A DNA stretch of 25,731 nt from a virus, in the IMG/VR virus record IMGVR_UViG_3300032156_000069, positions 1 through 25,731 of that record. The stretch is one strand, 5' to 3'. The notes beneath the pieces were generated by a model. The model made no database searches. It worked only from the letters and a program-made list of their open reading frames with translations, and was not told where the DNA came from. The translations under genes were made by a program, and so were the position numbers. Below, piece by piece: positions 13,579 through 22,109 of the stretch (the stretch's first letter is position 1; the number at the start of each line of letters is the position of its first letter).

Positions 13579-14950
13579 ACAGGCTATCGCTTGGGATTTC
13601 CTAACCGATCACATAACACAGTTTTTACTCTTTGGTGGTGGTGCAGGTGGAGCAAAGTCTTGGCTTGGCTGCGTATGGTTACTCCTAATGTGCTATGAGT
13701 ATCCCGGATCAAAATGGTTTATAGGTCGTAAAGAACTCAAACGCCTAATGGCTTCCACTTACATAACCTTTATTAAGGTTTGCCAAGCATATAAAGTACC
13801 GATAACAGCATACAAGTTAGATGGCAAATACAATGTTATTGAACTTCAAAACGGATCAAAGATTGATCTGTTGGATCTTGCACATCAACCGGCAGATCCT
13901 TTGTATGAACGCTTTGGATCGTTGGAGTACACCGGAGGGTGGATTGAGGAGGCAGGGGAAGTAGAGTTTATGTGTTTTGATGTTCTAAAAACAAGGATAG
14001 GAAGGCATAGAAATGATGAGTTTGGTCTGTTCCCGGCAAAGATGCTTCTTACCTGCAACCCTACGCAAAACTTTCTATACAGAATCTTTTACAAACCATT
14101 TAGTGATAAAAGACTTTCAGAAAATATGCAGTTTATTCAAGCACTTGTTAAAGATAATCCGTTTCAAGAATCGGAATATGCACATCAATTGGATCAGATT
14201 TCAGATCCGGTACTTCGTGCAAGACTCCGTGATGGTCTTTGGGAATATAGTGCAGATTCCATGAACCTTATGAACTTTGATGCGATTATGCAGATGTTTG
14301 TTAATACCGTGCCTTATGATCAAAAGAAATATCTAACGGCAGATGTTGCCCGGTTTGGATCAGATAAGATTGTTTATGGTATATGGCAGGGAATGAATCT
14401 TGTTGAACTTGGTGAAAAAGCTAAACAAGCAACAACTCAAACAGAGGAGGACATCCGGGATTTACTTGCCAAGAAGTTTATTCCCTACAACTACGGCATT
14501 GTTGATGAAGATGGTTTGGGTGGTGGTATTGTGGATCATCTGTATGGCATCAAAGGATTTATGGGTGGAAGATCGGCACTAATTGATCCAAAGTTTACGG
14601 AGAAACGAAACTACAAGAACCTGCGAACTCAATGTTACTTCTTACTTGCTGATAGAATCAATCGCCATGAGATACAAATATCGGCACAACTTACCGAAAC
14701 CCAAAGGGAGTTGATCATTACAGATTTACAGCAGATTAAAAGAATGGATACGGCAGCCGATGCTCCACTTCAAGTTATTCCTAAAGAGGAAATCAAAGAC
14801 GCAATTGGTAGAAGCCCGGACTACGGAGATATGCTTATGATGCGAATGTATTTTGATCTTGTGAAATCTACCGGTGAATACCATGCTCCAAATGCCTCTA
14901 AGATAATCGGAGCAGGTGGATTAACAGAATGGGGAGGCATACCCTTTTAA
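13538..14950 (+). CDS. terL: Terminase large subunit
   Basis: 470-residue packaging motor with ATPase and nuclease. Seen in order: Walker A-like GGGAGGAKS (33-41), a Walker B with catalytic pair GGWIEEA (E137, E138), coupling motif LTCNP (171-175), then an RNase H-like nuclease with LTADVARFG (D269), IVDEDG (D323, D325) and SPDYGD (D428, D431). The Walker A has alanine before the lysine (GGAKS) rather than the usual glycine or serine, a variant seen in some terminase lineages. Length is normal. The start within the small-terminase gene is supported by CTAAAGAAG upstream. It is followed by an inserted HNH gene and then the portal. Confidence 0.93.
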   Translation: MPKKIYPEVHLTIKQAIAWDFLTDHITQFLLFGGGAGGAKSWLGCVWLLLMCYEYPGSKWFIGRKELKRLMASTYITFIKVCQAYKVPITAYKLDGKYNVIELQNGSKIDLLDLAHQPADPLYERFGSLEYTGGWIEEAGEVEFMCFDVLKTRIGRHRNDEFGLFPAKMLLTCNPTQNFLYRIFYKPFSDKRLSENMQFIQALVKDNPFQESEYAHQLDQISDPVLRARLRDGLWEYSADSMNLMNFDAIMQMFVNTVPYDQKKYLTADVARFGSDKIVYGIWQGMNLVELGEKAKQATTQTEEDIRDLLAKKFIPYNYGIVDEDGLGGGIVDHLYGIKGFMGGRSALIDPKFTEKRNYKNLRTQCYFLLADRINRHEIQISAQLTETQRELIITDLQQIKRMDTAADAPLQVIPKEEIKDAIGRSPDYGDMLMMRMYFDLVKSTGEYHAPNASKIIGAGGLTEWGGIPF

Positions 14951-14995
14951 TTGCAAAATATACGCAAAAAACTGCATAAATCGTGTTGTTTTATG

Positions 14996-15031
14996 TTGCA
15001 AAAGGTATTTTTTTAGAGAATACTTATATTG
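14996..15031 (+). promoter_or_regulatory. Candidate leaderless promoter for the HNH gene
   Basis: TTGCAA (14996-15001), a 17-base spacer, AATACT (15019-15024), then six bases to the GTG at 15031. Each box matches consensus at four of six positions. The spacing equals that of the promoters at 7284 and 11901. Confidence 0.4.
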
Positions 15032-15495
15032 TGAAAAAGATTAGTTTGGTAACAGAGGGACTTTTTGCTCTTGTTGATGACGAAGATTTTGAATATATCA
15101 ACAAGTATAGTTGGTATCTCGTAAGAGGTCGTGCAGCAACATTCAATAATGGCAAGACCGTTTATATGTACAGACTAATAATGAACCCGGCAAAGGATAT
15201 GGAAATAGATCATATCAATCACGACAAGTTGGACAATAGAAAGGCAAATCTACGAGTTTGTACCCGGCTGCAAAACACATGGAATAGTAAAGTACATAAA
15301 GACAATGTTACGGGATTCAGGGGTGTAAGTTTGCAGGGCGATAAATACATGGCTCAAGTGAGTGTTGACGGAGATAGAGTGTTTTTAGGTCGCTTTGATT
15401 CCCCCAAAGAAGCTGCAAGTGCTTACAATAAGTTTGCTACTGAAAATCGTGGGGAGTTTGCTTATGTAAATAGTTTTGATACAGAAGGGTTTTAA
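15031..15495 (+). CDS. HNH-AP2 homing endonuclease
   Basis: 154 residues from GTG at 15031. This start is chosen because relatives typically begin KKI-x-L-T-x-G-x-x-A-L-V-D-D-E; earlier in-frame starts such as 14983 add unrelated residues. The N-terminal part has LVDDEDFEYINKYSWYLVRG; the HNH centre is EIDHINHDKLDNRKANLR with D60, H61, N69 and N73; the C-terminal AP2-type DNA-binding domain spans about 92-148 (GFRGVSLQGDKYMAQVSV, LGRFDSPKEAASAYNKFA). Such free-standing genes nick or cut DNA of related phages and spread by repair. No intron is evident: terminase and portal look intact. It has no ribosome site, but a suitable promoter box directly before it. Confidence 0.88.
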   Translation: MKKISLVTEGLFALVDDEDFEYINKYSWYLVRGRAATFNNGKTVYMYRLIMNPAKDMEIDHINHDKLDNRKANLRVCTRLQNTWNSKVHKDNVTGFRGVSLQGDKYMAQVSVDGDRVFLGRFDSPKEAASAYNKFATENRGEFAYVNSFDTEGF

Positions 15496-15498
15496 TGT

Positions 15499-17262
15499 AT
15501 GCCTATAACTAATGATGTAGAAACCAACAAGATCACCAAAGAAAAAGATAGTAGCATGAACTACCGGGAACGCAGACACGATGATTGGAACACTAACTAC
15601 ACACTTGACCGGGATAAGATTCTTACCAACCGTTTAACCCAAAGACAATCCGTAAACATTCCACTAATGAAATATGCTTTGCAATCGGTACTCAAAGATA
15701 TTGATGAACCGCCAATGATCTTTTTTGAAAACTTGGATAACGATATGCAGAGAGAAATATACTACAACGAGGCTTGGAATGATGTTACTATCAAAAATAA
15801 ACTTGTCATCAGAGATAGGATTGATAAGAAACAAGGTGTCTTGTATGGAAGATCTTTTAAGAAACTAAACATTGTTGACGGTGCTTTCAAGTTTGAGATT
15901 GTAGATCCACAGGATATGCTTGTTGAACGCCATGTAGATCCGGCAGATATTGACTCTGCACGAACTTTAATCCAAATAAATATATTTAGAACTCTAAAAA
16001 GCATCTTGGAAAATGAAGATTATAATGCAGCCGGGAAAGCACTTCTTGCCGAACATTATTCTAAAGATTCAACATCTCAAGAACAAGAAGATAACTATAA
16101 TAGTTTTGTTGATAAGCAAAAAAAAATGGCTGATCTTGGTTTGATTGATGCTTACGATCCTTTGGTTGGTGAAACCTATATTGAACTAAACGAAGTCTAT
16201 ATGAAAGAATACGATCCGCAGTTAGGTGAGGATATTATTCAAGAATATGTAGTGGCTTCAACGGATAGCGGACTGATTAAACTTTACAAGAAGCCGTTGT
16301 TTGAAGTAATTGGTGAAACCATAGATGAGTTTTGGCACAACCATCACGCATATACTTCTTGGGCTGCTGATCCGGAACGCACAGACTTTTGGAGTGATGC
16401 TCCGGCAGATTCAATAAGACAAGCAAACCTTGTCCTTAACTCTTGGATTAGCCAATTAGTTGAGAATAGAACCTTACGCAATTTCAATATGCACTATTAC
16501 GATTCCACTAATATACAGTTTATACCACAGACATTTTCTCCGGTTGCTTGGGGATGGTATCCGACTCCGGGCAATCCAAACGATTTAATCAAAGATGTTA
16601 TTGTTGGAGATCTATCCGAATCATTAGATGAAATGCAGTTTATCATCGGCATTGCTGAAAAGGCTGTAGCAGTAAGTGGCTCTCAAACCGGACAGGTTGA
16701 ACAAAGACAGGTAACACTTGGGGAAGTGCAGATCGCAGTTGCTAATGCACAGGAAAGAACCAAGAGTATCGCAACCTTTTGTCAGGAAGATTGGAAAGAG
16801 TTTGGTTTGAAATACAGCAAGATGCTTGAGGCTGCACAAGATAAGTTAGATAACATTACGGTTTATAAGAAGGGAAGATCCGGCAGGAGATTATATAAAA
16901 AGGAACTTGCTCCAAAACAATACATGGGTAGATCCGGGTACAGAACGGTTGTTAGAATGAAATCTGATAAGGTTAATGAAGATACACAACTTCTTGAAAG
17001 ATTAGCCGGTGTCATTTCCTTAATGCCGGAAAATCAACCATTAAAAGAGATCCAAAAGAAACACGCTATGGAGTTTGCAGGTATGTCATCTGATGAGATG
17101 AAAGAGGTATTAGATTTTGAAAAATCCAAACTGGTAACACCGGCAGTTATCCCCAATGTGGAAAAGGTGGGGACAACTCCTCCGGCAGTATCAAATGTTC
17201 CTGCTGCTACGGTTGCTGCTCCGGCAACTGTACCAACGCAGATGGGAGGTGCAAATGCTTAA
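15499..17262 (+). CDS. Portal protein
   Basis: 587-residue portal, the dodecameric ring through which terminase packages DNA. Evidence is position (after terminase, before scaffold and capsid), size and sequence character: an N-terminal segment (MNYRERRHDDWNTNYTLDRD), a clip/stem region, and the conserved-looking FEIVDPQDMLVERHVDPADI and DFWSDAPADSIRQANLVLNS motifs seen in podovirus-type portals. The C-terminus is an Ala/Pro/Val-rich, flexible tail (about 545-587). AAGGG nine bases before the ATG, inside the end of the HNH gene, serves as ribosome site. It overlaps the next gene by eight bases. Confidence 0.85.
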   Translation: MPITNDVETNKITKEKDSSMNYRERRHDDWNTNYTLDRDKILTNRLTQRQSVNIPLMKYALQSVLKDIDEPPMIFFENLDNDMQREIYYNEAWNDVTIKNKLVIRDRIDKKQGVLYGRSFKKLNIVDGAFKFEIVDPQDMLVERHVDPADIDSARTLIQINIFRTLKSILENEDYNAAGKALLAEHYSKDSTSQEQEDNYNSFVDKQKKMADLGLIDAYDPLVGETYIELNEVYMKEYDPQLGEDIIQEYVVASTDSGLIKLYKKPLFEVIGETIDEFWHNHHAYTSWAADPERTDFWSDAPADSIRQANLVLNSWISQLVENRTLRNFNMHYYDSTNIQFIPQTFSPVAWGWYPTPGNPNDLIKDVIVGDLSESLDEMQFIIGIAEKAVAVSGSQTGQVEQRQVTLGEVQIAVANAQERTKSIATFCQEDWKEFGLKYSKMLEAAQDKLDNITVYKKGRSGRRLYKKELAPKQYMGRSGYRTVVRMKSDKVNEDTQLLERLAGVISLMPENQPLKEIQKKHAMEFAGMSSDEMKEVLDFEKSKLVTPAVIPNVEKVGTTPPAVSNVPAATVAAPATVPTQMGGANA

Positions 17263-17581
17263 CTTACTTGATAGGGTTTTAGAAGAAGAAGGTTTGAAGT
17301 ATGAGGATCTAAATGCTTTGGAAAGAGAAACCTATAATCAACAGATATTTCAGTTACAAACATTAACCATTGGAGATCTTAAAGATCGCCTACAGGATTT
17401 GATAAATTCCATTGCCTTGCAACTTTCTAATATGCAGGTTATTACTAATGCCGATAAGAGGAAAGATGATGTGTTAAAGGCAAGGCTTCAAAACTATTTA
17501 CTTTTAGTGGCTTTTCTAACAGCTCCGGATAAAGCGGAAAAAGCTGTAAGGGACTCACTTAAAAACAGAAAGAAGGTTTAA
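17255..17581 (+). CDS. Hypothetical head-module protein, 108 aa
   Basis: ATG at 17255, preceded by GGGAGGTGCAA and overlapping the portal stop by eight bases. Mostly helical: LLDRVLEEEGLKYEDLNALE, then DLKDRLQDLINSIALQLSNM and a basic end. The sequence gives no clear family. Its place between portal and scaffold suggests a packaging or head-completion helper; that is inference from order. Confidence 0.7.
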   Translation: MLNLLDRVLEEEGLKYEDLNALERETYNQQIFQLQTLTIGDLKDRLQDLINSIALQLSNMQVITNADKRKDDVLKARLQNYLLLVAFLTAPDKAEKAVRDSLKNRKKV

Positions 17582-17582
17582 T

Positions 17583-17765
17583 ATGCCGTTACCCGGTGCG
17601 AGATATAGAATGAAAAAAACCAAGAAGGGTTTGATGCGATTAGCCTTTGTGGATGGTAAGGTAGTTGAAGTTAAGAACATGACTACCGGTGCAGTTGAAA
17701 CTCCGAAGGAAATCAAAGCAGAAACCAAGAAGCGTAAGAAGGTTAAGAAGAAAGGGAAAAAATAA
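17583..17765 (+). CDS. Small basic phage protein, 60 aa
   Basis: ATG one base after the previous stop, with GAAGG upstream. It begins MPLPGARYRMKKTKKGLMRL and continues AFVDGKVVEVKNM, then a Lys-rich tail. Similar PLPGARYR-type short proteins occur in phage head modules without known function. The basic tail may bind DNA or capsid interior. Confidence 0.65.
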   Translation: MPLPGARYRMKKTKKGLMRLAFVDGKVVEVKNMTTGAVETPKEIKAETKKRKKVKKKGKK

Positions 17766-17766
17766 T

Positions 17767-18009
17767 ATGGATTATCCCGAAGGTGTAAAAGAAGAACTTG
17801 ATAGGATAACAGCCCTTGATCCGGAGAACCTAACCGATTATGACTTGGGATTTTTAAGAGCAAGACAGTCGTATCTTGATTATCAACAGACAAAGAAGTT
17901 TGAAAAGGTTTTGGGTGTAGAGATAGCAGCACCGAAGGTTGCAGAAGATTTACCTTTTGATGGTGTGGTAACAGAAGCACCGCCAAAGCCAAAAGCTAAA
18001 AAGAAGTAA
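17767..18009 (+). CDS. Hypothetical head-module protein, 80 aa
   Basis: ATG at 17767 (MDYPEGVKEELDRITALDPE) follows the preceding stop closely; AAAGGG lies about 12 bases upstream, so coupling is likely. A helical acidic first half (LTDYDLGFLRARQSYLDYQQ) is followed by a proline-rich, basic end (APPKPKAKKK). No family recognised. Confidence 0.65.
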   Translation: MDYPEGVKEELDRITALDPENLTDYDLGFLRARQSYLDYQQTKKFEKVLGVEIAAPKVAEDLPFDGVVTEAPPKPKAKKK

Positions 18010-18058
18010 TTATTTAATACCACCTAACCCGGATTAACCGGACAGGTCAAAGGATATT

Positions 18059-18901
18059 ATGACAGTACCAACAAACAGAAATAAAAAACCTACCCAAGAT
18101 CCCGAAATAGCAGCCATCATTAGTAGTGATGAGCCTATTGTAGAAGAACCAAAGATTGAAGATGATCCGGCAAACCAAGAACCAAAAGTAGAGGATGTTG
18201 ATACCGGAGAACCTAAAGAAACTCCGGTAGAACCAATTGTAGAGCCTCCAATTTCAGAGGAAACCCCGAAAAAGCCCGTTGTTGAGGTAAAACAACCGGA
18301 AATAGACTATAAAGAAAAGTTTAAGGAATCGTCTAAAGAGGCACTAACGCTTCATTTCAAAAACCAAAAGATCACAGAAACTATAGATGAAGCTGCTAAC
18401 CTTCCCGAACCAACAGAAGATGAAGTTAGAGAATACGCCAAAGAACAAGGCGAAGAATATGAAGATCTTACCGATCTAACCAAAGCGATTATGAAGGACA
18501 CGCTTCTTAATAAACGAAGGTTTGAGAAGATCAACGAAGCAAATAAAGAGTCTAAAGATATTAACGCATGGGTTGGGAAAGTAGATCATTTTCTTGAAAC
18601 TCCGGAAACCATAACCAAGTACCCGGATCTTATGGACAATGCAGAAGATTTTAGATCGTTTGCTCTAAAGCAAAGCAGAAGGGGAACGGATCTTGAAGAT
18701 CTTGCAACTTCATTTTTATATGGATTATCTCAATCTCCGGTAAAAAAGAACAAAGGATCACTTCTTATGACAACAGGCGGTGGCGGTGTAGAGCCAAAAC
18801 CGGCAGGTATAGATGAGGAACAAGCAAAGGTGATTAGAGTAAACAATCCTAAAGAGTACCGAAGGCTTATCAAACAAGGCAAAATAAAAATAGAAATATA
18901 G
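18059..18901 (+). CDS. Scaffold-like protein
   Basis: 280 residues, acidic and low-complexity at the N-terminus (residues 1-85, many Pro, Glu, Val), with central helices (EKFKESSKEALTLHFKNQKI, EVREYAKEQGEEYEDLTDLT, DTLLNKRRFEKINEANKESK) and a short basic C-terminus (NPKEYRRLIKQGKIKIEI). This design, and its place just before the capsid gene, match phage scaffolding proteins that template the prohead and then leave it. The basic end is the usual capsid-binding part. AAAGGA four bases upstream is the ribosome site. Assignment rests on context and composition, not a catalytic motif. Confidence 0.7.
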   Translation: MTVPTNRNKKPTQDPEIAAIISSDEPIVEEPKIEDDPANQEPKVEDVDTGEPKETPVEPIVEPPISEETPKKPVVEVKQPEIDYKEKFKESSKEALTLHFKNQKITETIDEAANLPEPTEDEVREYAKEQGEEYEDLTDLTKAIMKDTLLNKRRFEKINEANKESKDINAWVGKVDHFLETPETITKYPDLMDNAEDFRSFALKQSRRGTDLEDLATSFLYGLSQSPVKKNKGSLLMTTGGGGVEPKPAGIDEEQAKVIRVNNPKEYRRLIKQGKIKIEI

Positions 18902-18910
18902 TGATTGTAC

Positions 18911-18939
18911 TTGACGATTGTAAAAAACATCCTCACAAT
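18911..18939 (+). promoter_or_regulatory. Candidate promoter and leader before the capsid gene
   Basis: TTGACG (18911-18916), 17 bases, CACAAT (18934-18939). GATTGT/ACAATT and flanking ACTT/AAGT form an imperfect inverted repeat across it, and GATTGTA occurs twice (18903, 18915 region). The 125-base gap 18902-19026 also contains ATTGTA/TACAAT as a possible leader hairpin. It could give extra capsid expression. Confidence 0.4.
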
Positions 18940-19026
18940 TGAAGTATTAAGCTAACTCCGCATTGTAACCATAATCGGAACTGCAACCTACAATAATTAT
19001 TTATTTAAGTTGAAAGGAAAACGATT

Positions 19027-20118
19027 ATGGCAGCATATCCTACTAAACTTGCGGAGGCTTTTGCTTCTCAAGCATTAGAAATCTTTTATGCTACTTCCGT
19101 ATCAGACGCTATAACAAATAGTGAGTACGAAGGTCAGATAAAAGACAAAGCGAGTATATTAAATGTTCTAACATTCGGAGCAATTGTTGAACACGCATAT
19201 ACGGGTGCGGACATGACGGCTGATACCTTAACTGAAAGCAATTGTCAGTTATTTACCAACCAAGCATGGTATATTTATTTCACGGTAAAAGACTACGATA
19301 CTTTTAGGTCGTATATCAAAAATCCCGAAAGCACAATCCAAAAACAGGTAGCAAATAGAATGAAGCAGGTCATTGATACTTTTGTGTTGACCTTTGTAAG
19401 CGATGCCGGTGCAGATTCCATTGGAACTGATTTCTCTACAGGTACAGTTACAGTTGATGTAACGACAGGTGTTGTTACTCACTCCGGTACAGGATTCTTG
19501 GCAACTATGGTTGGAAGATTGTTTAAGGCTTTGGGACATACTAAGTATTACAGAGTTACCGCTTACGGTTCAACATCGGCAATTACCATCTCGGATGACG
19601 AGGATGATGTAGCAGTTCACTATTCCGGTGGAGCAATTGCAGGTGGAGCAACCTTTGTGATCAGAGCATTAACAGCAGTACAGACCACAGCAGCCTTGAT
19701 CTTTGGGCAGATTACAGCAGGAGCAACAGCTTTGAATAATCAATCTATCCCTCAAAACGATAGATGGTTGGTACTACCCTCAACCATTGCGGGAGTATTA
19801 AAGCAATCAGTTGAGTTTGTTGGTGTTGGATCAGAAGGTGGTAGAGAAGCCGTGATGAACGGAAAACTACCCGGAACATTTGCAGGATTTAGTGTCTTTG
19901 AAGTACCCGATTCCTATGTAACCGGTGATTCGGTTAATGGGTTTAGATGTTTGGGTGGACACAAGTCGGCAATTTGTTTTGCAATGGGCTTGACCGAAAA
20001 CGGAGTGGAAGATGCTTACAAGAACTTTGGGAAGAACTATAAATCCCTATATATCTACGGTGCGAAAGTACCCGATGAACGAAGAAAAGCTCTTGTTGAA
20101 CTATTCTTAAAGCTCTAA
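19027..20118 (+). CDS. Major capsid protein
   Basis: 363 residues; position after the scaffold, size and a very strong GAAAGGA ribosome site agree. N-terminal PTKLAEAFASQALEIFYATS, a spine-helix-like segment ESTIQKQVANRMKQVIDTFV (about 101-120), and a C-terminal GGHKSAICFAMGLTENGVED point to an HK97-fold coat of the P22-coat-like type. Residues about 133-214 (GTVTVDVTTGVVTHSGTGF, MVGRLFKALGHTKYYRVTAY, AITISDDEDDVAVHYSGG) form a beta-rich insertion resembling modules found in phage fibre and decoration proteins, probably a surface-exposed domain within the coat. No frameshift is evident. Confidence 0.85.
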   Translation: MAAYPTKLAEAFASQALEIFYATSVSDAITNSEYEGQIKDKASILNVLTFGAIVEHAYTGADMTADTLTESNCQLFTNQAWYIYFTVKDYDTFRSYIKNPESTIQKQVANRMKQVIDTFVLTFVSDAGADSIGTDFSTGTVTVDVTTGVVTHSGTGFLATMVGRLFKALGHTKYYRVTAYGSTSAITISDDEDDVAVHYSGGAIAGGATFVIRALTAVQTTAALIFGQITAGATALNNQSIPQNDRWLVLPSTIAGVLKQSVEFVGVGSEGGREAVMNGKLPGTFAGFSVFEVPDSYVTGDSVNGFRCLGGHKSAICFAMGLTENGVEDAYKNFGKNYKSLYIYGAKVPDERRKALVELFLKL

Positions 20119-20142
20119 CAAGTTAATAATTGAATAGACATC

Positions 20143-20166
20143 CCCTCCGGACTAATCTCCGGAGGG
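20143..20166 (+). promoter_or_regulatory. Strong 8-bp hairpin after the capsid gene
   Basis: CCCTCCGG (20143-20150) and CCGGAGGG (20159-20166) pair perfectly around eight bases. No T-run follows. Lying between capsid and the next structural gene, it may stabilise the capsid mRNA, mark a processing site or reduce read-through. The ribosome site of the next gene (AAAGGA) lies beyond it. Confidence 0.5.
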
Positions 20167-20193
20167 CGAGGTCGTAAGAAAGGATTATAAACA

Positions 20194-21306
20194 ATGCCGA
20201 TATTTAAGTTGAAATCTCAATTGCCTCACGATACGCAGTTGGAGATAAACCGTATTTCAGCAATTCCAACAGCACAAAGGACTACTCACGAAGCAGCCTT
20301 CTTGACGGCTATAGGCGTGGATTACATCTCAAATGCCGTTATTGCTTATGATAATGATGGCAATATCCTATACGCATCAGGAGTTACAGTTCCAACAGGT
20401 TGTTCAGGGTTTGCCAAAGGTGCAACATTTTTGAAAACTGATGCCTCAACAAATGGAATGTATATGAATACCGGATCTACTACAGTTTCCGCATGGGATC
20501 TCGTTGACCAAGCATCCACAGCAAACATTGATGATGGTGCGGTAACTATGGCTAAGTTGGCAGATATTGCCACAGCCCGTATTATAGGTCGTGCAACAGC
20601 AGCAACAGGTGTACCCGAAGCATTAACCGCAGCAAATGTACGAACAATGATCAATGTAGCCGATGGTGCTAATAACTATGTTCATCCAAATCATACAGGC
20701 GAGGTAACTTCAACAGGAGATGGTGCAACAGTTGTTGCTACTCCCGCAGATTTTACAGCAAAGGATTGGAGATTAGCGGTTAAAAGTGGAACTCCCGTAA
20801 ATGCTGTATCTTCAAGAGGAACTTTAACTGTTACAGGTGGTGGTAGCAATATAGCCGATGGTGATAAGGTAACAGTTGATACCAAACAATATACTTTTAA
20901 GACACTACTAACTCCAACAGAAGGGGAAGTTTTGATTGGTCTAACGGATACCGCAGCCTTGCTTAATCTATTAAACGCATTGAATCATACCGGGACTCCG
21001 GGAACGGATTACTCTTGTGCAGCAGCACATCCAACCGTATTAGGTCAGGCGAGTACAGCAACAACTTTAGTAGCCGAAGCAAGAACTAAAGGTGTAATAG
21101 GAAACTCCATAGCATCAACAAAGGAAATTGGAGCAGCACTATCGTGGGATGCACTTGTTCTTGGAACTACAAGAGCAGGTGTTAATGGCACGGTAGGTGC
21201 ATTAAGAGAAGTAGTTACAGACACATCCTATTTGTATATGGCTATAGCAGCCAATACGATAGCAGATGCTAATTGGAGGCGTATTGATTTAGGATCTGCC
21301 TACTAA
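20194..21306 (+). CDS. Head decoration / fibre-like protein
   Basis: 370 residues, Thr/Ala/Gly-rich, no catalytic motif. At least three modules are visible: an N-terminal part ending in GMYMNTGSTTVSAWDLVD (about 88-106), a tail-fibre-like connector with AANVRTMINVADGANNYVHP and NHTGEVTSTGDGATVV, and a beta-rich module NIADGDKVTVDTKQYTFKTL (about 218-290) of a type found repeatedly in phage decoration and fibre proteins. It follows the capsid, with AAAGGA before the ATG. A role on the capsid surface or as a fibre is likely; which one cannot be told from sequence. Confidence 0.7.
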   Translation: MPIFKLKSQLPHDTQLEINRISAIPTAQRTTHEAAFLTAIGVDYISNAVIAYDNDGNILYASGVTVPTGCSGFAKGATFLKTDASTNGMYMNTGSTTVSAWDLVDQASTANIDDGAVTMAKLADIATARIIGRATAATGVPEALTAANVRTMINVADGANNYVHPNHTGEVTSTGDGATVVATPADFTAKDWRLAVKSGTPVNAVSSRGTLTVTGGGSNIADGDKVTVDTKQYTFKTLLTPTEGEVLIGLTDTAALLNLLNALNHTGTPGTDYSCAAAHPTVLGQASTATTLVAEARTKGVIGNSIASTKEIGAALSWDALVLGTTRAGVNGTVGALREVVTDTSYLYMAIAANTIADANWRRIDLGSAY

Positions 21307-21333
21307 GGCAATCCAACGAAAGGAATATAAAAA

Positions 21334-21837
21334 ATGGCTGCAACAGTAGTAATAAATGAATATAACGGTGCAGGTGAAAGCGAAACCGTAAACATTACCA
21401 ACACAAACATGGGTAATACGGATGCTGTTAATCTTGATCCGGTAGCATTTCCAATCACTCCGGGAGATAGAAGCTATGCTAAATATCAAAAGGTTGATGT
21501 TACTGCAATGGGCGGATCTTCCAAGATTGATAATCTAAAGGTTTGGAGAACCGGAGCATTAGGCGGAGCTGCAACTCATGTAACCAATGCAAGAACCGCA
21601 GCATACGGTGGAGCAATAGCGTATGTTCAACCCGTTAAGGTAGCAATAGCAACGGTTGATCAAGCAATGCCAACAGGTGCAACGGGAACAGCTAATCTTG
21701 GGATTGGCGGATCATTAGCCGGATCATTGGTAGCAATCGGATTCTCTGATTATCTTGTCCACCAAATAGTAACCAACGCAGCAGATGTAGCGGGTAGCAC
21801 AACGACAATGAGTTACCGTTACGATGAAACTGCTTAA
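21334..21837 (+). CDS. Putative structural protein, 167 aa
   Basis: ATG preceded by GAAAGGA at a good distance. The product is small, Ala/Gly/Thr-rich and beta-rich (AATVVINEYNGAGESETVNI, GSSKIDNLKVWRTGALGG, AGSLVAIGFSDYLVHQIVTN), looking like a virion surface or head-tail joining protein with an Ig-like or jelly-roll form. No family is certain. Place between decoration and basic head proteins agrees with a structural role. Confidence 0.65.
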   Translation: MAATVVINEYNGAGESETVNITNTNMGNTDAVNLDPVAFPITPGDRSYAKYQKVDVTAMGGSSKIDNLKVWRTGALGGAATHVTNARTAAYGGAIAYVQPVKVAIATVDQAMPTGATGTANLGIGGSLAGSLVAIGFSDYLVHQIVTNAADVAGSTTTMSYRYDETA

Positions 21838-21866
21838 TTATTTAGGTCAAAGAGGAGGTTGTTAGG

Positions 21867-22109
21867 ATGAAGTATATTTTGAGAACATCGGCAAGAGCCA
21901 AAAAGTCAAAGGGCAAGAGTCTAAAACTTGTTGGTAAAAAAGCCAAACTTGGAACAGGTAAAAGATTTGCTGCATTGAAAGCAGGTTTAACTAAGAAAGG
22001 TGCTAAGAATCCCGGTGCATTGGCTGCATGGATTGGAAGAAAGAATCTTGGCAAAAGTAGATTCCAAAAATTAGCAGCAAATGCAAGAGCAAGGGCAAGA
22101 AAAGCATAA
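21867..22109 (+). CDS. Very basic phage head-region protein, 80 aa
   Basis: ATG follows AGAGGAGGTTGTTAGG. Lys/Arg/Ala-rich throughout (MKYILRTSARAKKSKGKSLK) with a conserved-looking C-terminal part KRFAALKAGLTKKGAKNPGA then LAAWIGRKNLGKSRFQKLAA. Short proteins with NPxALxAxIGRKxxGKxxFQ are widespread in phage structural regions and have no established function. Nucleic-acid binding or capsid-interior location is inferred from charge. Confidence 0.75.
   Translation: MKYILRTSARAKKSKGKSLKLVGKKAKLGTGKRFAALKAGLTKKGAKNPGALAAWIGRKNLGKSRFQKLAANARARARKA

Noticed and set aside
14951-15498. Group I intron hosting the HNH gene
   Set aside because: Terminase and portal are complete on both sides, and the short flanks cannot hold an intron core.
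17555-17992. 145-codon minus-strand frame opposite the head genes
   Set aside because: It is a low-complexity shadow (Leu/Pro-rich) of three well-spaced + genes with ribosome sites.
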